A program made the position numbers and the translations under genes. Below the pieces are notes generated by a model. It was not told where the DNA came from, searched no databases, and worked only from the letters and a program-made list of their open reading frames with translations. From NCBI GenBank assembly GCA_037388465.1, contig JARRKE010000021.1:1-51889 (forward strand): 51,889 nt of DNA, read 5' to 3'. Shown here in pieces: positions 26,550 through 35,676 of the stretch. The first letter of the stretch is position 1. Each line of letters begins with the position of its first letter. Source of the stretch: Gammaproteobacteria bacterium (GTDB lineage Bacteria > Pseudomonadota > Gammaproteobacteria > SpSt-1174).

Positions 26550-27146
26550 ATGGCCGAGACCTCACTGCTCAACAAGCTGGTGGATGCCTTTCGCGCCCTG
26601 CCCGGAGTGGGGCAGAAGACGGCGCAGCGCATGGCCCTGCATCTTCTGGAACGCGACCGCGATGCGGCGCTGCGCCTGTCGGATGCGTTACGCGAAGCGG
26701 TCGAGCACATCGGCTACTGCAAATCCTGCCGTACGCTGACCGAGAACGAGACCTGCCGCATATGCGCGAATCCCGCGCGTGACCGCAGTCAGCTGTGCGT
26801 GGTCGAGTCGCCCACGGACGTGCTCGCGATCGAGCAGGCCGCGATTTTCCGCGGGCTATACTTCGTGCTGATGGGGCATCTTTCCCCGCTGGACGGGATC
26901 GGGCCCGAGGATCTCGGTCTGGACATGCTCGAACGGCGCCTGGACTCCGGCGAGGTGTCGGAGTTGATCCTGGCGACGAATCCGACCGTGGAGGGCGAGG
27001 TTACCGCCCATTACATCAGTGAACTGGCGCACGAACGCGGGATCAGCGTGACGCGCATCGCTCATGGCGTGCCGCTGGGCGGAGAGCTGGAGTACGTCGA
27101 CAGCGGCACCCTGTCACATGCCTTTGAAGGGCGTCGCGCTTATTAA
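26550..27146 (+). CDS. recR: Recombination protein RecR
   Basis: 198 residues, normal length. HhH region at 15-30 ([13 protein letters not shown]), zinc finger C57, C60, C69, C72, Toprim domain with [12 protein letters not shown], and C-terminal GGELEYVD. It acts with RecO and RecF in loading RecA at gaps; recO is at 43386 in this window. Confidence 0.97.
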   Translation: MAETSLLNKLVDAFRALPGVGQKTAQRMALHLLERDRDAALRLSDALREAVEHIGYCKSCRTLTENETCRICANPARDRSQLCVVESPTDVLAIEQAAIFRGLYFVLMGHLSPLDGIGPEDLGLDMLERRLDSGEVSELILATNPTVEGEVTAHYISELAHERGISVTRIAHGVPLGGELEYVDSGTLSHAFEGRRAY

Positions 27147-27206
27147 GAAAAAGAAAGAACAAGCTGAGATAGCAGTGTTTCCCTAACGGAACCGGTGGAG
27201 AAACTT

Positions 27207-27551
27207 ATGTCCGACTGTATCTTCTGCAAGATCGCGAATGGGGAAATCCCCGCCAAGATCGCCTACGAGAACGACGATCTGCTCGCGTTTCACGACCTGA
27301 ACCCACAGGCGCCGCTGCACGTGCTGGTGATTCCGCGCCGTCACATCGCGACCATCAACGACCTGACGCCGGACGATGCCGAAATGGTCGGCAAGCTGTA
27401 TCTTGCCGCCAAGGAGATCGCCGCCGAGGCCGGATTCGGCGAGCGCGGCTATCGCACGGTCATGAACTGCAATGCGGAAGCGGGGCAGAGCGTTTACCAT
27501 CTGCATTTGCACGTACTGGCCGGCAGGCCGATGCACTGGCCGCCGGGTTGA
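27207..27551 (+). CDS. hinT: HIT-family nucleotide hydrolase (HinT-like)
   Basis: 114 residues. The histidine triad is H98-x-H100-x-H102 in YHLHLHVLAG; the N-terminus has CIFCKI with a CxxC. HinT enzymes cleave nucleoside phosphoramidates. ATG 27207 is preferred: GGTGGAG at 27194-27200 is its ribosome site and overlaps the alternative in-frame GTG at 27195. Confidence 0.93.
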   Translation: MSDCIFCKIANGEIPAKIAYENDDLLAFHDLNPQAPLHVLVIPRRHIATINDLTPDDAEMVGKLYLAAKEIAAEAGFGERGYRTVMNCNAEAGQSVYHLHLHVLAGRPMHWPPG

Positions 27552-27590
27552 TTCCGTTTCGCAGGATCGCGAATCCGCAGGGGGTGGACG

Positions 27591-28427
27591 ATGCGGCAGG
27601 GGTACCGGTTTTTCGTTGGTCTGTTGCTGCTGTTGGGCGCGCAGGCCGCGCTGGCCAGGGATTACTCGGGCGGTTTCCTGGTCGGCACCCAGGCCTTTGC
27701 CTGGCGTGAATACGACGGTGGCGGCAACCGGCTGCTGAAGGAAAACGGTTCCCGCTTCACGCTGGGCGGCTTCTACGGCAATCTCACCGCTGCGCCGCGC
27801 GGCTGGATTTATCGCGCCGACGGCGACATCTATTTCGGCTCCGTCGATTACGACGGCCAGACGCAGAGTGGTCTGCCCGTCAAGACCGATGTCTATTACT
27901 CCGGTGTGCGCGTACAGGGCATCGGCGGCTACCGCTTCGGCATCGGCGGTACCCAGACCTTCGGCATCGATCTGGTGGGCGGTCTGGGCCTCGATTACTG
28001 GAAGCGCAATCTGAAGGATTCGACGACCAGCAGCGGCACGCCGGTGTTCGGCTACGACGAGTTTTACAGCATCCTCTACGGCAAGCTGGCGGCGGGGCCG
28101 CATTTCCAGGTGGGCAACTGGCGTTCCACGCTGCATGCGGGACTCAAGCTGCCGATGTATACCGACGAGTACATTCCCAATTCCCGCAGCGGATTCGATC
28201 AGAGCATTACGCTGCATCCCAAAGGGAAGCTGTGGGGATACGTGGAATTCTCCAACGCCTTCGCGCTGCGGGGAAACCGGACGCTGCGGGTGGACCTTTA
28301 TTACGACAGTTACCGCTTCGCCAAGTCGGACAGCACCTACGCCACCTCGGGCAGCACCTTGTACCTGGTCCATCAGCCGGAAAGCCACATGGACGTCATC
28401 GGCCTGCGGGCCGGACTTGGTTTCTAA
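27591..28427 (+). CDS. Predicted outer-membrane beta-barrel protein
   Basis: 278 residues. A signal peptide ends near ALA at about 20-22 (basic MRQGYR, then FFVGLLLLLG). The rest alternates aromatic and polar residues in strand-like stretches with Gly turns (YYSGVRVQGIGGYRFGIGG, LWGYVEFSNAFAL), and the chain ends GLRAGLGF with the C-terminal Phe recognised by the Bam complex. Size suits an 8-12-strand barrel. Function is not recognised. Its stop codon overlaps that of rsgA on the other strand. Confidence 0.75.
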   Translation: MRQGYRFFVGLLLLLGAQAALARDYSGGFLVGTQAFAWREYDGGGNRLLKENGSRFTLGGFYGNLTAAPRGWIYRADGDIYFGSVDYDGQTQSGLPVKTDVYYSGVRVQGIGGYRFGIGGTQTFGIDLVGGLGLDYWKRNLKDSTTSSGTPVFGYDEFYSILYGKLAAGPHFQVGNWRSTLHAGLKLPMYTDEYIPNSRSGFDQSITLHPKGKLWGYVEFSNAFALRGNRTLRVDLYYDSYRFAKSDSTYATSGSTLYLVHQPESHMDVIGLRAGLGF

Positions 28428-29311
28428 TACGGATTCGAGCCGATCTGCTGCAGCGTAGCGAGGTAGCTTTCGTAGCGGGCGCGGCTGATGGCTCCGTCCT
28501 CCACCGCCTGCTTCACCGCGCAGCCGGGCTCGGCCTGGTGCCGGCAGTTGTGAAACCGGCATTGTTGGCGAAAGGCCTCGAATTCCACGAACCCGTGCTC
28601 CAGCGTCTGCCAGTCCGGAATCACCGGCTGGAAATCGCGCACGCCCGGTGAGTCGATCAATTCCCCGCCGCCGGGCAGGTGGTACAGCGTGGCGCGCGTT
28701 GTGGTGTGTTTGCCCGGATGAGTGTCGGCCTCTGCGACCCGCGCGTCGACGTCAGGCAGCAGGGCATTGATCAGGGACGATTTGCCCACGCCGGATTGAC
28801 CGACCAGGATGCTGGTGTGTCCCTTAAGGTAAGGCGTCAGCCCTTCGATCGACAGGGGCTTCAGGGCCGAGGTGAGCACCGCCGGATAACCCGGTTTGCC
28901 GTAGCGCGCCTCGGCATCGTGCAGGACCTCCAGGGCCTCGGGATGGTCGCCCTTGTTGACCACGATGACCGCATGCGCCTCCAGCATCCGGGCGCTGACC
29001 AGGTAACGGTCCACCATGGTCCAGTCGGGAAGGGGGGCCGGGGAGCAGACGACCAGAAACTGGTCGATGTTCGCCGCGATGGCGCGGGGCGGGCCGTGCG
29101 ATACCTGGCGGGTGAGGGCGTTGGCACGCGGCAGCAACTCCTCCACGATGCCCATACCCTGCTCGTCGCCCGGCAGCCATCGAACCCGGTCGCCGCATAC
29201 GATGTCCTGATGACGGCGGCGGGCGGTACAGCGGTGCTGCTGCCCTCGCTCATCCTCGATGACGACTTCCGCGCCGAAACGCGTGACGACCCGGCCGGGT
29301 TGCAACCCCAC
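28424..29311 (-). CDS. rsgA: Ribosome small-subunit-dependent GTPase A
   Basis: 295 residues from a GTG. N-terminal OB fold, then the circularly permuted GTPase order: G4 (VNKGD), G1 (GQSGVGKSS), G3 (DSPGVRDF). The C-terminal zinc knuckle is CRFHNCRHQAEPGC. It helps late 30S maturation and releases from mature subunits on GTP hydrolysis. Pairing with orn is widespread in gammaproteobacteria; here three genes lie between. Confidence 0.97.
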   Translation of the reverse strand: MGLQPGRVVTRFGAEVVIEDERGQQHRCTARRRHQDIVCGDRVRWLPGDEQGMGIVEELLPRANALTRQVSHGPPRAIAANIDQFLVVCSPAPLPDWTMVDRYLVSARMLEAHAVIVVNKGDHPEALEVLHDAEARYGKPGYPAVLTSALKPLSIEGLTPYLKGHTSILVGQSGVGKSSLINALLPDVDARVAEADTHPGKHTTTRATLYHLPGGGELIDSPGVRDFQPVIPDWQTLEHGFVEFEAFRQQCRFHNCRHQAEPGCAVKQAVEDGAISRARYESYLATLQQIGSNPY

Positions 29312-29314
29312 GAT

Positions 29315-29653
29315 TCAGGCGTTCAGCAATTCATCGACGCGGGCGGCGCAGATGAAATCGTTTTCCGACAGGCCGCCGATGGCATGGGTGCTGTAGCGTA
29401 CGCGGCAGCGGTTGTAGCCCACCTCCAGGTCCGGATGATGATCCTGGGTGTGGGCGATCCAGGCCACCGCGTTGACGAAGCCCATGGTCTGGTAATAGTT
29501 CTTGAAGCTGAATACGCGCTCGATGGCGTGCCCGTCTTCGATCAACGACCAGCCCTGATCCAGTTCCTTCAGCAAATTCGCGGACTCGGCGGGCTCCAGT
29601 GCCGGCGTGCCGCCCTCGCAGGGTGTGCAGTGACGCTGTTTGAGGTCGGACAT
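29315..29653 (-). CDS. phhB: Pterin-4a-carbinolamine dehydratase
   Basis: 112 residues. The active-site signature DHHPDLEVGYN (about 73-83) with its tandem histidines is intact. It regenerates the tetrahydropterin cofactor of phenylalanine hydroxylase, which is not seen here; molybdopterin-related roles have also been proposed for stand-alone copies. Three bp from rsgA, same strand. Confidence 0.94.
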   Translation of the reverse strand: MSDLKQRHCTPCEGGTPALEPAESANLLKELDQGWSLIEDGHAIERVFSFKNYYQTMGFVNAVAWIAHTQDHHPDLEVGYNRCRVRYSTHAIGGLSENDFICAARVDELLNA

Positions 29654-29660
29654 CGTTCTA

Positions 29661-29981
29661 TCACTTGGTCGCGAAGTGGTAATACTCGGTGTTGAGGTAC
29701 TTGACCACGTCGTCGATCTCCTCGGGGAACCACTGGGTGTTGGTGTTGGTCGCGCAACGCTGGACCTGGGTCTTCAGTCCGTCCAGCGAATGGATCTTGC
29801 GATCCGAGCGCGTGAACAGCAGTGAGCCGTCGCCCCCCGTCATGCTGACGTGGCAGGCCATGCATTTGCCCTCGTACAGTGCCTTGCCCTTGGCGACATC
29901 GCCTTTCAGATCGGCAAAGGCGGGCGTTGCCAGGATGCACGCCGTCATGACGATTGCAGTTAAGGATATTCCTGACTTCAT
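29661..29981 (-). CDS. Small c-type cytochrome (periplasmic)
   Basis: 106 residues. Signal peptide MKSGISL...ATPAFA, then one heme site CMACH (about 40-44). No methionine occurs beyond residue 48, so the usual distal Met ligand is missing; His in KIHSL or YYHF, or an Asn, could take its place, as in SHP-type cytochromes. A further Cys (QRCATN) is present. The C-terminal WFPEEIDDVVKYLN is a class-I C-terminal helix. It has a strong AAGGAG ribosome site. Redox partner unknown. Confidence 0.85.
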   Translation of the reverse strand: MKSGISLTAIVMTACILATPAFADLKGDVAKGKALYEGKCMACHVSMTGGDGSLLFTRSDRKIHSLDGLKTQVQRCATNTNTQWFPEEIDDVVKYLNTEYYHFATK

Positions 29982-29993
29982 ACGTTCATCTCC

Positions 29994-31238
29994 TTAGTGG
30001 CTCTGGGCATTCAGGTGCTGGATGCGCACCGCTGCCGGAGGATGTGAATCATAGAATATGGAGTGTAGCGGGTCGGGTGTGAGCGTACTGGCGTTTTCCC
30101 GGTACAACTGGACCAGCGCGCGGATCAGGGCCCGCCCGTCCGTCTGTTCGGCGGCGAATTCATCGGCCTCGAATTCGTGCCGCCGCGAACGCCAGGCGAA
30201 TAACGGGTTGAGGAAAAAGCCGAATACGGGCCCGACCATGATGAACAGCAGCAAGGCCATGTACAGGGAAGGTGTTTCGACGCCGAGACCGGTGTAGAAC
30301 CAGGGCTGGCGCATCAGCCAGGCGAGCAGGGCCAGCGCCGCCAGCGAGACGAGGGCCATCATGACCATGCTCTTGATGATGTGGCGCCGTTTGAAATGGC
30401 CGAGTTCGTGCGCCAGTACCGCCTCGATCTCATCCGCTTTCAGGGAATCGAGCAGGGTGTCGAAGAACACGATGCGCTTGTTGCGGCCCAGGCCGGTGAA
30501 GTAGGCGTTGCCGTGGCCCGAGCGGCGTGAGCCGTCCATGACGTACACGCCGCGGCTGGTGAATCCGCAGCGCTGCAGCAGGTCGGCCACGCGCTTGCGC
30601 AGCGTTTCGTCTTCCAGCGGTTTGAAGCGGTTGAACAGCGGCGCGATAAAGGTCGGCCATGCCCAGGCCATGAACAGGCTGAAGCCCAGCCACACCGCCC
30701 ATACGTAAATCCACCACCAGTTTCCCATGGCGGACATCAGCCAAAGCACCAGCAGGATCAGCGGCGTGCCGATCACCAGTGTCAGCAGCAGGCCCTTGAT
30801 GCGGTCCGCGATGAACGTGCCCGGGGTGGTGCGATTGAACCCGAAGCGCGCTTCGAGGACGAAGGTCTGGTAGATGGTGGCGGGCAGTTCGAGCACCGAC
30901 ATGATCAGCATGGCGGACAGGATGACCGCGGTACCCAGATAAAGCGCGTTCCAGCCGGTGAGACGCCAGCCGGAATCCAGCAACTGCAATCCGCCGCCCA
31001 GCGTCCACACCAGCAGCAGGGCGGCGTCGATAAACAGGTTGATGCGGGAAAGACGTGCGCGTGCGAGCGTGTAGTCGGCCGCCTTCTGGTGTTCCTCGAG
31101 GCTGATGCGCTCGGCAAAATCATCCGGCACGGCGCCGCGGTGCTGCCGGACGTGGCGGGACTGGCGCAGGTTCAGCCACAGCCGCGTCGCGATCATGAGC
31201 GTCAGCACGATGAGGAAGATCCAGGTGAATGGCTGCAT
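29994..31238 (-). CDS. M48 family membrane metalloprotease (Ste24/CAAX-protease-1 type)
   Basis: 414 residues with about six hydrophobic helices. The zinc motif is HELGH (in VLAHELGHFKRRH, about 278-290), with the downstream EADEFA carrying the third ligand. It resembles Ste24-like enzymes and, by function, E. coli HtpX in membrane-protein quality control. Next to the cytochrome gene and divergent from orn across 58 bp. Confidence 0.93.
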   Translation of the reverse strand: MQPFTWIFLIVLTLMIATRLWLNLRQSRHVRQHRGAVPDDFAERISLEEHQKAADYTLARARLSRINLFIDAALLLVWTLGGGLQLLDSGWRLTGWNALYLGTAVILSAMLIMSVLELPATIYQTFVLEARFGFNRTTPGTFIADRIKGLLLTLVIGTPLILLVLWLMSAMGNWWWIYVWAVWLGFSLFMAWAWPTFIAPLFNRFKPLEDETLRKRVADLLQRCGFTSRGVYVMDGSRRSGHGNAYFTGLGRNKRIVFFDTLLDSLKADEIEAVLAHELGHFKRRHIIKSMVMMALVSLAALALLAWLMRQPWFYTGLGVETPSLYMALLLFIMVGPVFGFFLNPLFAWRSRRHEFEADEFAAEQTDGRALIRALVQLYRENASTLTPDPLHSIFYDSHPPAAVRIQHLNAQSH

Positions 31239-31296
31239 ACGACTGATGGGCCTCTGTTAGAATCGGTTTTCAATTATATCGCCAACCCGATGAGGA

Positions 31297-31845
31297 ATGA
31301 TGGCCGCGAACCCCGATAATCTGATCTGGATCGACCTCGAGATGACCGGGCTGGACACCCAGCGCGACCAGATCATCGAGATCGCCACGCTCGTCACCGA
31401 CAAGGAGCTGAATGTCCTTGCGGAGGGTCCGGTCATTGCGATTCATCAGCATGAATCGGTTCTGGAAGGCATGGACGAGTGGAACACCAACCAGCACACA
31501 CAGTCCGGTCTGGTCGAACGGGTGCGGCACAGCCTTTACGACGAGGTGCGCGCGCAGGACGAGACGCTGGCGTTTTTGAGCGAGTTCGTTCCGCAGCGCA
31601 AATCACCCATGTGCGGCAACAGTATTTGTCAGGACCGGCGTTTTCTTGCGCGCTGCATGCCGGAGCTGGAGAGTTTTTTCCACTACCGGAATCTGGACGT
31701 GAGCACGCTCAAGGAACTGGCGCGCCGCTGGGCGCCGAACCTGGCCGGCGGCTTCAGCAAGCAGTCCATGCATCTGGCGATGTCCGACATCAAGGACTCG
31801 ATCGACGAACTGCGCTATTACCGCGAGCACTTCCTGCGCTTTTAG
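31297..31845 (+). CDS. orn: Oligoribonuclease
   Basis: 182 residues. DEDDh exonuclease: D-x-E in [22 protein letters not shown], and the final [11 protein letters not shown]. It degrades 2-5 nt RNA remnants and pGpG to mononucleotides. A second ATG follows immediately; the first is used. Convergent with the sulfurtransferase gene. Confidence 0.97.
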   Translation: MMAANPDNLIWIDLEMTGLDTQRDQIIEIATLVTDKELNVLAEGPVIAIHQHESVLEGMDEWNTNQHTQSGLVERVRHSLYDEVRAQDETLAFLSEFVPQRKSPMCGNSICQDRRFLARCMPELESFFHYRNLDVSTLKELARRWAPNLAGGFSKQSMHLAMSDIKDSIDELRYYREHFLRF

Positions 31846-31849
31846 GTCC

Positions 31850-31866
31850 CGGCCGGATTCCGGCCG
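31850..31866. terminator. Short GC hairpin between convergent orn and sulfurtransferase genes
   Basis: CGGCCGG (31850-31856), loop ATT, CCGGCCG (31860-31866). It lies just after orn and before the opposite stop. No T tract, so only a possible terminator. Confidence 0.35.
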
Positions 31867-31876
31867 CTCAACCCGT

Positions 31877-32686
31877 CTATTGCTCGATCGGCGTGTCCGG
31901 CTGATTGCCCCAGTCCGACCAGGCGCCGGGGTAGCCCTTGGCGCGCGGATAGCCAAGGTGCTGCAGTGCCAGCCAGGAGAGGGCGGAACGGTGATGGGTC
32001 TGGCAGTAAGCGATGATTTCCTTGTCGGCCGTGAGATCGAGCCGGTCGAGCTGCGCCTGTAACTGCTCGGCCGGCAACAGCCGCAGGTTGCGTCCGCGGT
32101 CCATGTGTTGGGTCCACTCCAGATGCCGTGCCCCCGGGATGTGGCCGGGACGGGCCGCGCGGACATCGGTTCCCGCATATTCCCCGGCGCTGCGCGCATC
32201 GAGCAACGCAATGTCCGGGTCGCCCAGATGGTTCAGGATGTATTCCCGATCGGCGACGTTGGCACCCTCATAGCGGAGTTCGTAGCGGGTCGGCTCGAGC
32301 TGGGGAACGGCGTGTTCGACGGGATAGCCTTCGTTGAGCCAGGCGATCAGGCCGCCGTTCAGCAGGGAATAGTCATGGTGCCCGTAGGCTTCCAGCGTCC
32401 ACAGCAGACGTGCCGCCCGGCCGCCGCCCTCGTCGTCGCAGGCCACGATGTGGGTGCCCGCGTCCACGCCGGCGGTTTGCAGTACGCTGCTGAACGAGGA
32501 CGCATCGGGCAGCAGCCCCATGACGGGTGGCTGCGCGGCGACGATCTGGCCGTATTCGATGTGCACCGCGCCGGGAATGTGCTGGCGGGCGTAGTTTTCC
32601 GCCTGGCTGAGGTCGATGATCCGCAAGCCGGCATCGTTCAAATGCCCGGCCAGGGTTTCGGGTTCGATCAGCAGCGGGTAGTTCAT
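31877..32686 (-). CDS. sseA: Sulfurtransferase with two rhodanese domains
   Basis: 269 residues. The N-terminal rhodanese domain is inactive (D84 in ACDDEGG where Cys would be), and the C-terminal domain has the active Cys228 in CQTHHRS. This loop fits thiosulfate sulfurtransferases better than CGSGVT-type mercaptopyruvate enzymes. It overlaps nadB by ATGA, so the two are coupled. Confidence 0.92.
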   Translation of the reverse strand: MNYPLLIEPETLAGHLNDAGLRIIDLSQAENYARQHIPGAVHIEYGQIVAAQPPVMGLLPDASSFSSVLQTAGVDAGTHIVACDDEGGGRAARLLWTLEAYGHHDYSLLNGGLIAWLNEGYPVEHAVPQLEPTRYELRYEGANVADREYILNHLGDPDIALLDARSAGEYAGTDVRAARPGHIPGARHLEWTQHMDRGRNLRLLPAEQLQAQLDRLDLTADKEIIAYCQTHHRSALSWLALQHLGYPRAKGYPGAWSDWGNQPDTPIEQ

Positions 32687-34356
32687 GCCGTTTGCTCTAT
32701 CTTGGTGAATCGTTCGACCACTGCGGGGCGCAGTTGCAGGCGCCCCGGACGGTAATTTTCAGGCTCCAGCACCGTATCCACGAAGTCAAGGGCCGGGTCG
32801 CGTTCCGGATAGTCGCGCGTGTAGTGCAATCCCCGGCTTTCCCGGCGGGCGAGCGCGGAATGGATGATGAGCTGCGCGACCTGGGTCAGATTGCGCAGCT
32901 CCAGCAGGTCGTTGGTGACCCGGAAATTGCTGTAGTACTCGTGGATTTCGCGCTCCAGCAGGCTTGCTCGGTGCAGGGCGCGCTGCAGGCGCTTGGTGGT
33001 GCGCACGATGCCCACGTAGTCCCACATGAAACGGCGCAGCTCGTCCCAGTTGTGGGAGACCACGACCTCCTCGTCGGAGTCGGTCACCCGGCTTTCGTCC
33101 CAGGGGGGGATCGACACCGCCGGCATCGCCGGTTCCTTGCTGGCGATGATGTCCTGGCTGGCGGCGCGCGCGAAGACCAGGCATTCCAGCAGCGAGTTGC
33201 TGGCCATGCGGTTGGCGCCGTGCAGCCCCGTGCAGGACACCTCGCCCACCGCGTAAAGCCCTTCCAGGTCGGTTCGCCCGTGGATGTCGGTGGCGACGCC
33301 ACCGCAGGTGTAGTGCGCAGCGGGGACGACCGGAATGGGGTCCCGCGTCATGTCGAAGCCGAGTTCCAGGCAGCGGGCGTGGATGGTGGGGAAGTGCTCG
33401 CGAATGAAATCGGCGGGTTTATGGCTGATGTCGAGGTATACGCTCTCGATGCCGAGGCGCTTCATTTCGTGGTCGATGGCCCGTGCTACGATGTCGCGCG
33501 GGGCGAGTTCGCCCCGCGCGTCGAAGCGCTGCATGAAGCGGCTGCCGTCCGGCAGCAGCAGCTTGGCGCCCTCGCCGCGCAGGGCCTCGGAGATCAGGAA
33601 CGACTTGGCTCTGGGGTGGTACAGGCAGGTCGGATGGAACTGCATGAACTCCATGTTGGCGATGCGGCAGCCGGCGCGTGAGGCCATGGCGATGCCGTCC
33701 CCGGTCGAGGTGTCGGGGTTGCTGGTGTAGAGATAGACCTTGCTGGCGCCGCCGGTCGCCAGGATGACAAAGCGGGCGGCGAAGACCTGGACGTGATGGG
33801 TCTTGCGGTCCAGCACATAGGCGCCGTGGCAGCGGTTCGCGCCGTCGATGCCGAGTTTCTGGCTGGTGATCAGGTCGATGGCAATGTGCTGCTCGAAGAG
33901 GTCGATGCCGGGGTGGGCGCGTGCCTGGTCGACCAGACTGGTCTCCATGGCGCGCCCGGTGGCGTCGGCGGCATGCACCACGCGCCGGTGGCTGTGCCCG
34001 CCCTCCCGGGTCAGGTGCAGGCTGATATGGCCGTCTTCCAGGGTCTTGTGGGTGAAGGGGACGCCCAGCCCCAGCAGCCACTCGATCGCCTCACGGCCGT
34101 GCTCGGCCGCGTAGCGCACGACCTGTTCGTTGCATAGATGGGCGCCGGCCTCCAGGGTGTCCTGAACATGCGACTCGATGCTGTCGGCATCGTCGTAGAC
34201 GGCCGAGATGCCGCCTTGCGCATAAAGGGTGGAGCCGTCGACGAGCGGACCCTTGCTGAGGATGGCGACTTTCAGGTGGTCAGCGAGGTTCAGGGCCGCG
34301 GTCAGACCGGCTGCGCCACTGCCGATAATCAGGACGTCATGTTCGAATGAAGGCAC
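32683..34356 (-). CDS. nadB: L-aspartate oxidase
   Basis: 557 residues from GTG. FAD-binding [14 protein letters not shown] near the start, the succinate dehydrogenase-like capping domain with [12 protein letters not shown], and [24 protein letters not shown] near 360-385. It oxidises aspartate to iminoaspartate, the first step of NAD synthesis. It is divergent from rpoE, as in E. coli and Pseudomonas. nadA and nadC are not in the window. Confidence 0.97.
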   Translation of the reverse strand: MPSFEHDVLIIGSGAAGLTAALNLADHLKVAILSKGPLVDGSTLYAQGGISAVYDDADSIESHVQDTLEAGAHLCNEQVVRYAAEHGREAIEWLLGLGVPFTHKTLEDGHISLHLTREGGHSHRRVVHAADATGRAMETSLVDQARAHPGIDLFEQHIAIDLITSQKLGIDGANRCHGAYVLDRKTHHVQVFAARFVILATGGASKVYLYTSNPDTSTGDGIAMASRAGCRIANMEFMQFHPTCLYHPRAKSFLISEALRGEGAKLLLPDGSRFMQRFDARGELAPRDIVARAIDHEMKRLGIESVYLDISHKPADFIREHFPTIHARCLELGFDMTRDPIPVVPAAHYTCGGVATDIHGRTDLEGLYAVGEVSCTGLHGANRMASNSLLECLVFARAASQDIIASKEPAMPAVSIPPWDESRVTDSDEEVVVSHNWDELRRFMWDYVGIVRTTKRLQRALHRASLLEREIHEYYSNFRVTNDLLELRNLTQVAQLIIHSALARRESRGLHYTRDYPERDPALDFVDTVLEPENYRPGRLQLRPAVVERFTKIEQTA

Positions 34357-34465
34357 GGTGGCTTGTGAGGAGTTTGGTCGATAGGGTATTTTGTCACACT
34401 TTGAACGATCTTCCAGAACGCCCCGTAAGGCGCGCCAAGATCCTGTCTTGATTGCAAATTCTCGT

Positions 34466-34492
34466 GAACTTTATGTCAATGAAATGGTCTAT
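34466..34492 (+). promoter_or_regulatory. Sigma-E (AlgU/RpoE) autoregulated promoter
   Basis: GAACTT at 34466-34471 and TCTAT at 34488-34492 with a 16-bp spacer match the sigma-E/AlgU consensus (GAACTT, N16-17, TCtga). It sits about 42 bp before the rpoE ATG. This is the expected feedback promoter of the envelope-stress operon. Confidence 0.85.
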
Positions 34493-34533
34493 TTTAGTGC
34501 GCAGGGGGAGCGTAAACAGGGGGGCTTGCCCGA

Positions 34534-35109
34534 ATGGGCACGAGTGAGACTGACGACGAGCTGGTAAGGCGTGTCCAGCAGGGTGATCGTGCCGCCTTCG
34601 ACATGCTGGTCCTCAAATACCAGCACAAGATCGTCAATCTCATCATGCGGTACGTGCACGATCCGCATACCGCCATGGATGTGGCGCAGGAGGCCTTTAT
34701 CAAGGCCTACCGCGGCTTGGCGCATTTCCGCGGCGACAGCGCGTTCTATACGTGGCTGTACCGGATTGCGATCAATACCGCGAAGAATCACCTGGTTGCC
34801 CAGGGCCGGCGGATACCGGACAACGACCTGGACGCCCAGGAGGCGGAACAGTTCGCGGGCGAGTCGGCGCTCAGGGAGAGCGGAACACCCGAACGCGAGC
34901 TGTTGACTGAGGAGATCAAGCGGACCGTCCTCGAGGCCATCGAAGGCCTGCCGGAGGACCTGAAGACCGCGATCACCTTGAGAGAACTGGAAGGGATGAG
35001 TTATGAAGAGATCGCCCAGGCTATGGATTGCCCCATTGGTACGGTGCGCTCACGGATTTTCCGGGCGCGCGAGGCGATCGACCGCAGTCTCAAGCCCCTC
35101 ATTGGCTGA
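34534..35109 (+). CDS. rpoE: RNA polymerase sigma-E factor
   Basis: 191 residues. Region 2 (DMLVLKYQHKIVNLIMRYV, YTWLYRIAINTAKNH) and region 4 (LREL EGMSYEEIAQAMDCPIGTV) are complete. ECF sigma factor for the envelope-stress response, held by RseA at the membrane. The rpoE-rseA-rseB-rseC-degP arrangement matches algU-mucABCD of Pseudomonas, including the terminal protease gene. Confidence 0.98.
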   Translation: MGTSETDDELVRRVQQGDRAAFDMLVLKYQHKIVNLIMRYVHDPHTAMDVAQEAFIKAYRGLAHFRGDSAFYTWLYRIAINTAKNHLVAQGRRIPDNDLDAQEAEQFAGESALRESGTPERELLTEEIKRTVLEAIEGLPEDLKTAITLRELEGMSYEEIAQAMDCPIGTVRSRIFRAREAIDRSLKPLIG

Positions 35110-35127
35110 CAGGGTCAGCCGGAGAGT

Positions 35128-35676
35128 ATGACGATGACTACTACAAAAGCGGAACGCCTTTCGGCACTGGTTGACGACGAGATCGGAACCTTCGAGCGCC
35201 ATCGCCTGTTGGACGAGCTGGCCCGCAACCCGGAGGATCGCTCGCGCTGGGGTCGTTATCACCTGATCAGCGCCGTGCTGCATCAGGAAATGCCGTCCCA
35301 TCTTGATATGCAATTCGCCGACCGTCTGCGTCAGCGCCTCGATGCCGAGGACGCACCCCACGGTCAGTGGGTACGCAAGTGGAGCCGCCTGGGACGCCCA
35401 GCCGCCGGATTCGCTCTGGCCGCCAGCGTGGCCTGGATGGCCGTGATAGGCTTCCAGAACCTGGTCGGCGAGCCCGAAGGCACTGCGCTTGAGACCGCTT
35501 CGCGTATCCCCGCCGAACTGCAGCAGGTGGCCGAACAGGAGTTCGCCGCCAGCCCTGATCCGGCCGTCGAGCGCCGCTTCAGCACCTACATAGTGAACCA
35601 TTCCGAGCATGCCGCTCAGCAGGGTGTGATTCCCTACGTGCGGCTGGTCGATTACGGGACGATGCAGCAGCCCTGA
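35128..35676 (+). CDS. rseA: Anti-sigma-E factor RseA
   Basis: 182 residues. The cytoplasmic N-terminus (RLSALVDDEIGTFERHRLLDEL, WGRYHLI) binds sigma-E; a single TM segment lies at about 91-110; the rest is periplasmic and binds RseB. It is cleaved by DegS/RseP under stress. A second ATG six bases on (35134) has better ribosome-site spacing and could be the real start. The stop overlaps the rseB start. Confidence 0.93.
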   Translation: MTMTTTKAERLSALVDDEIGTFERHRLLDELARNPEDRSRWGRYHLISAVLHQEMPSHLDMQFADRLRQRLDAEDAPHGQWVRKWSRLGRPAAGFALAASVAWMAVIGFQNLVGEPEGTALETASRIPAELQQVAEQEFAASPDPAVERRFSTYIVNHSEHAAQQGVIPYVRLVDYGTMQQP

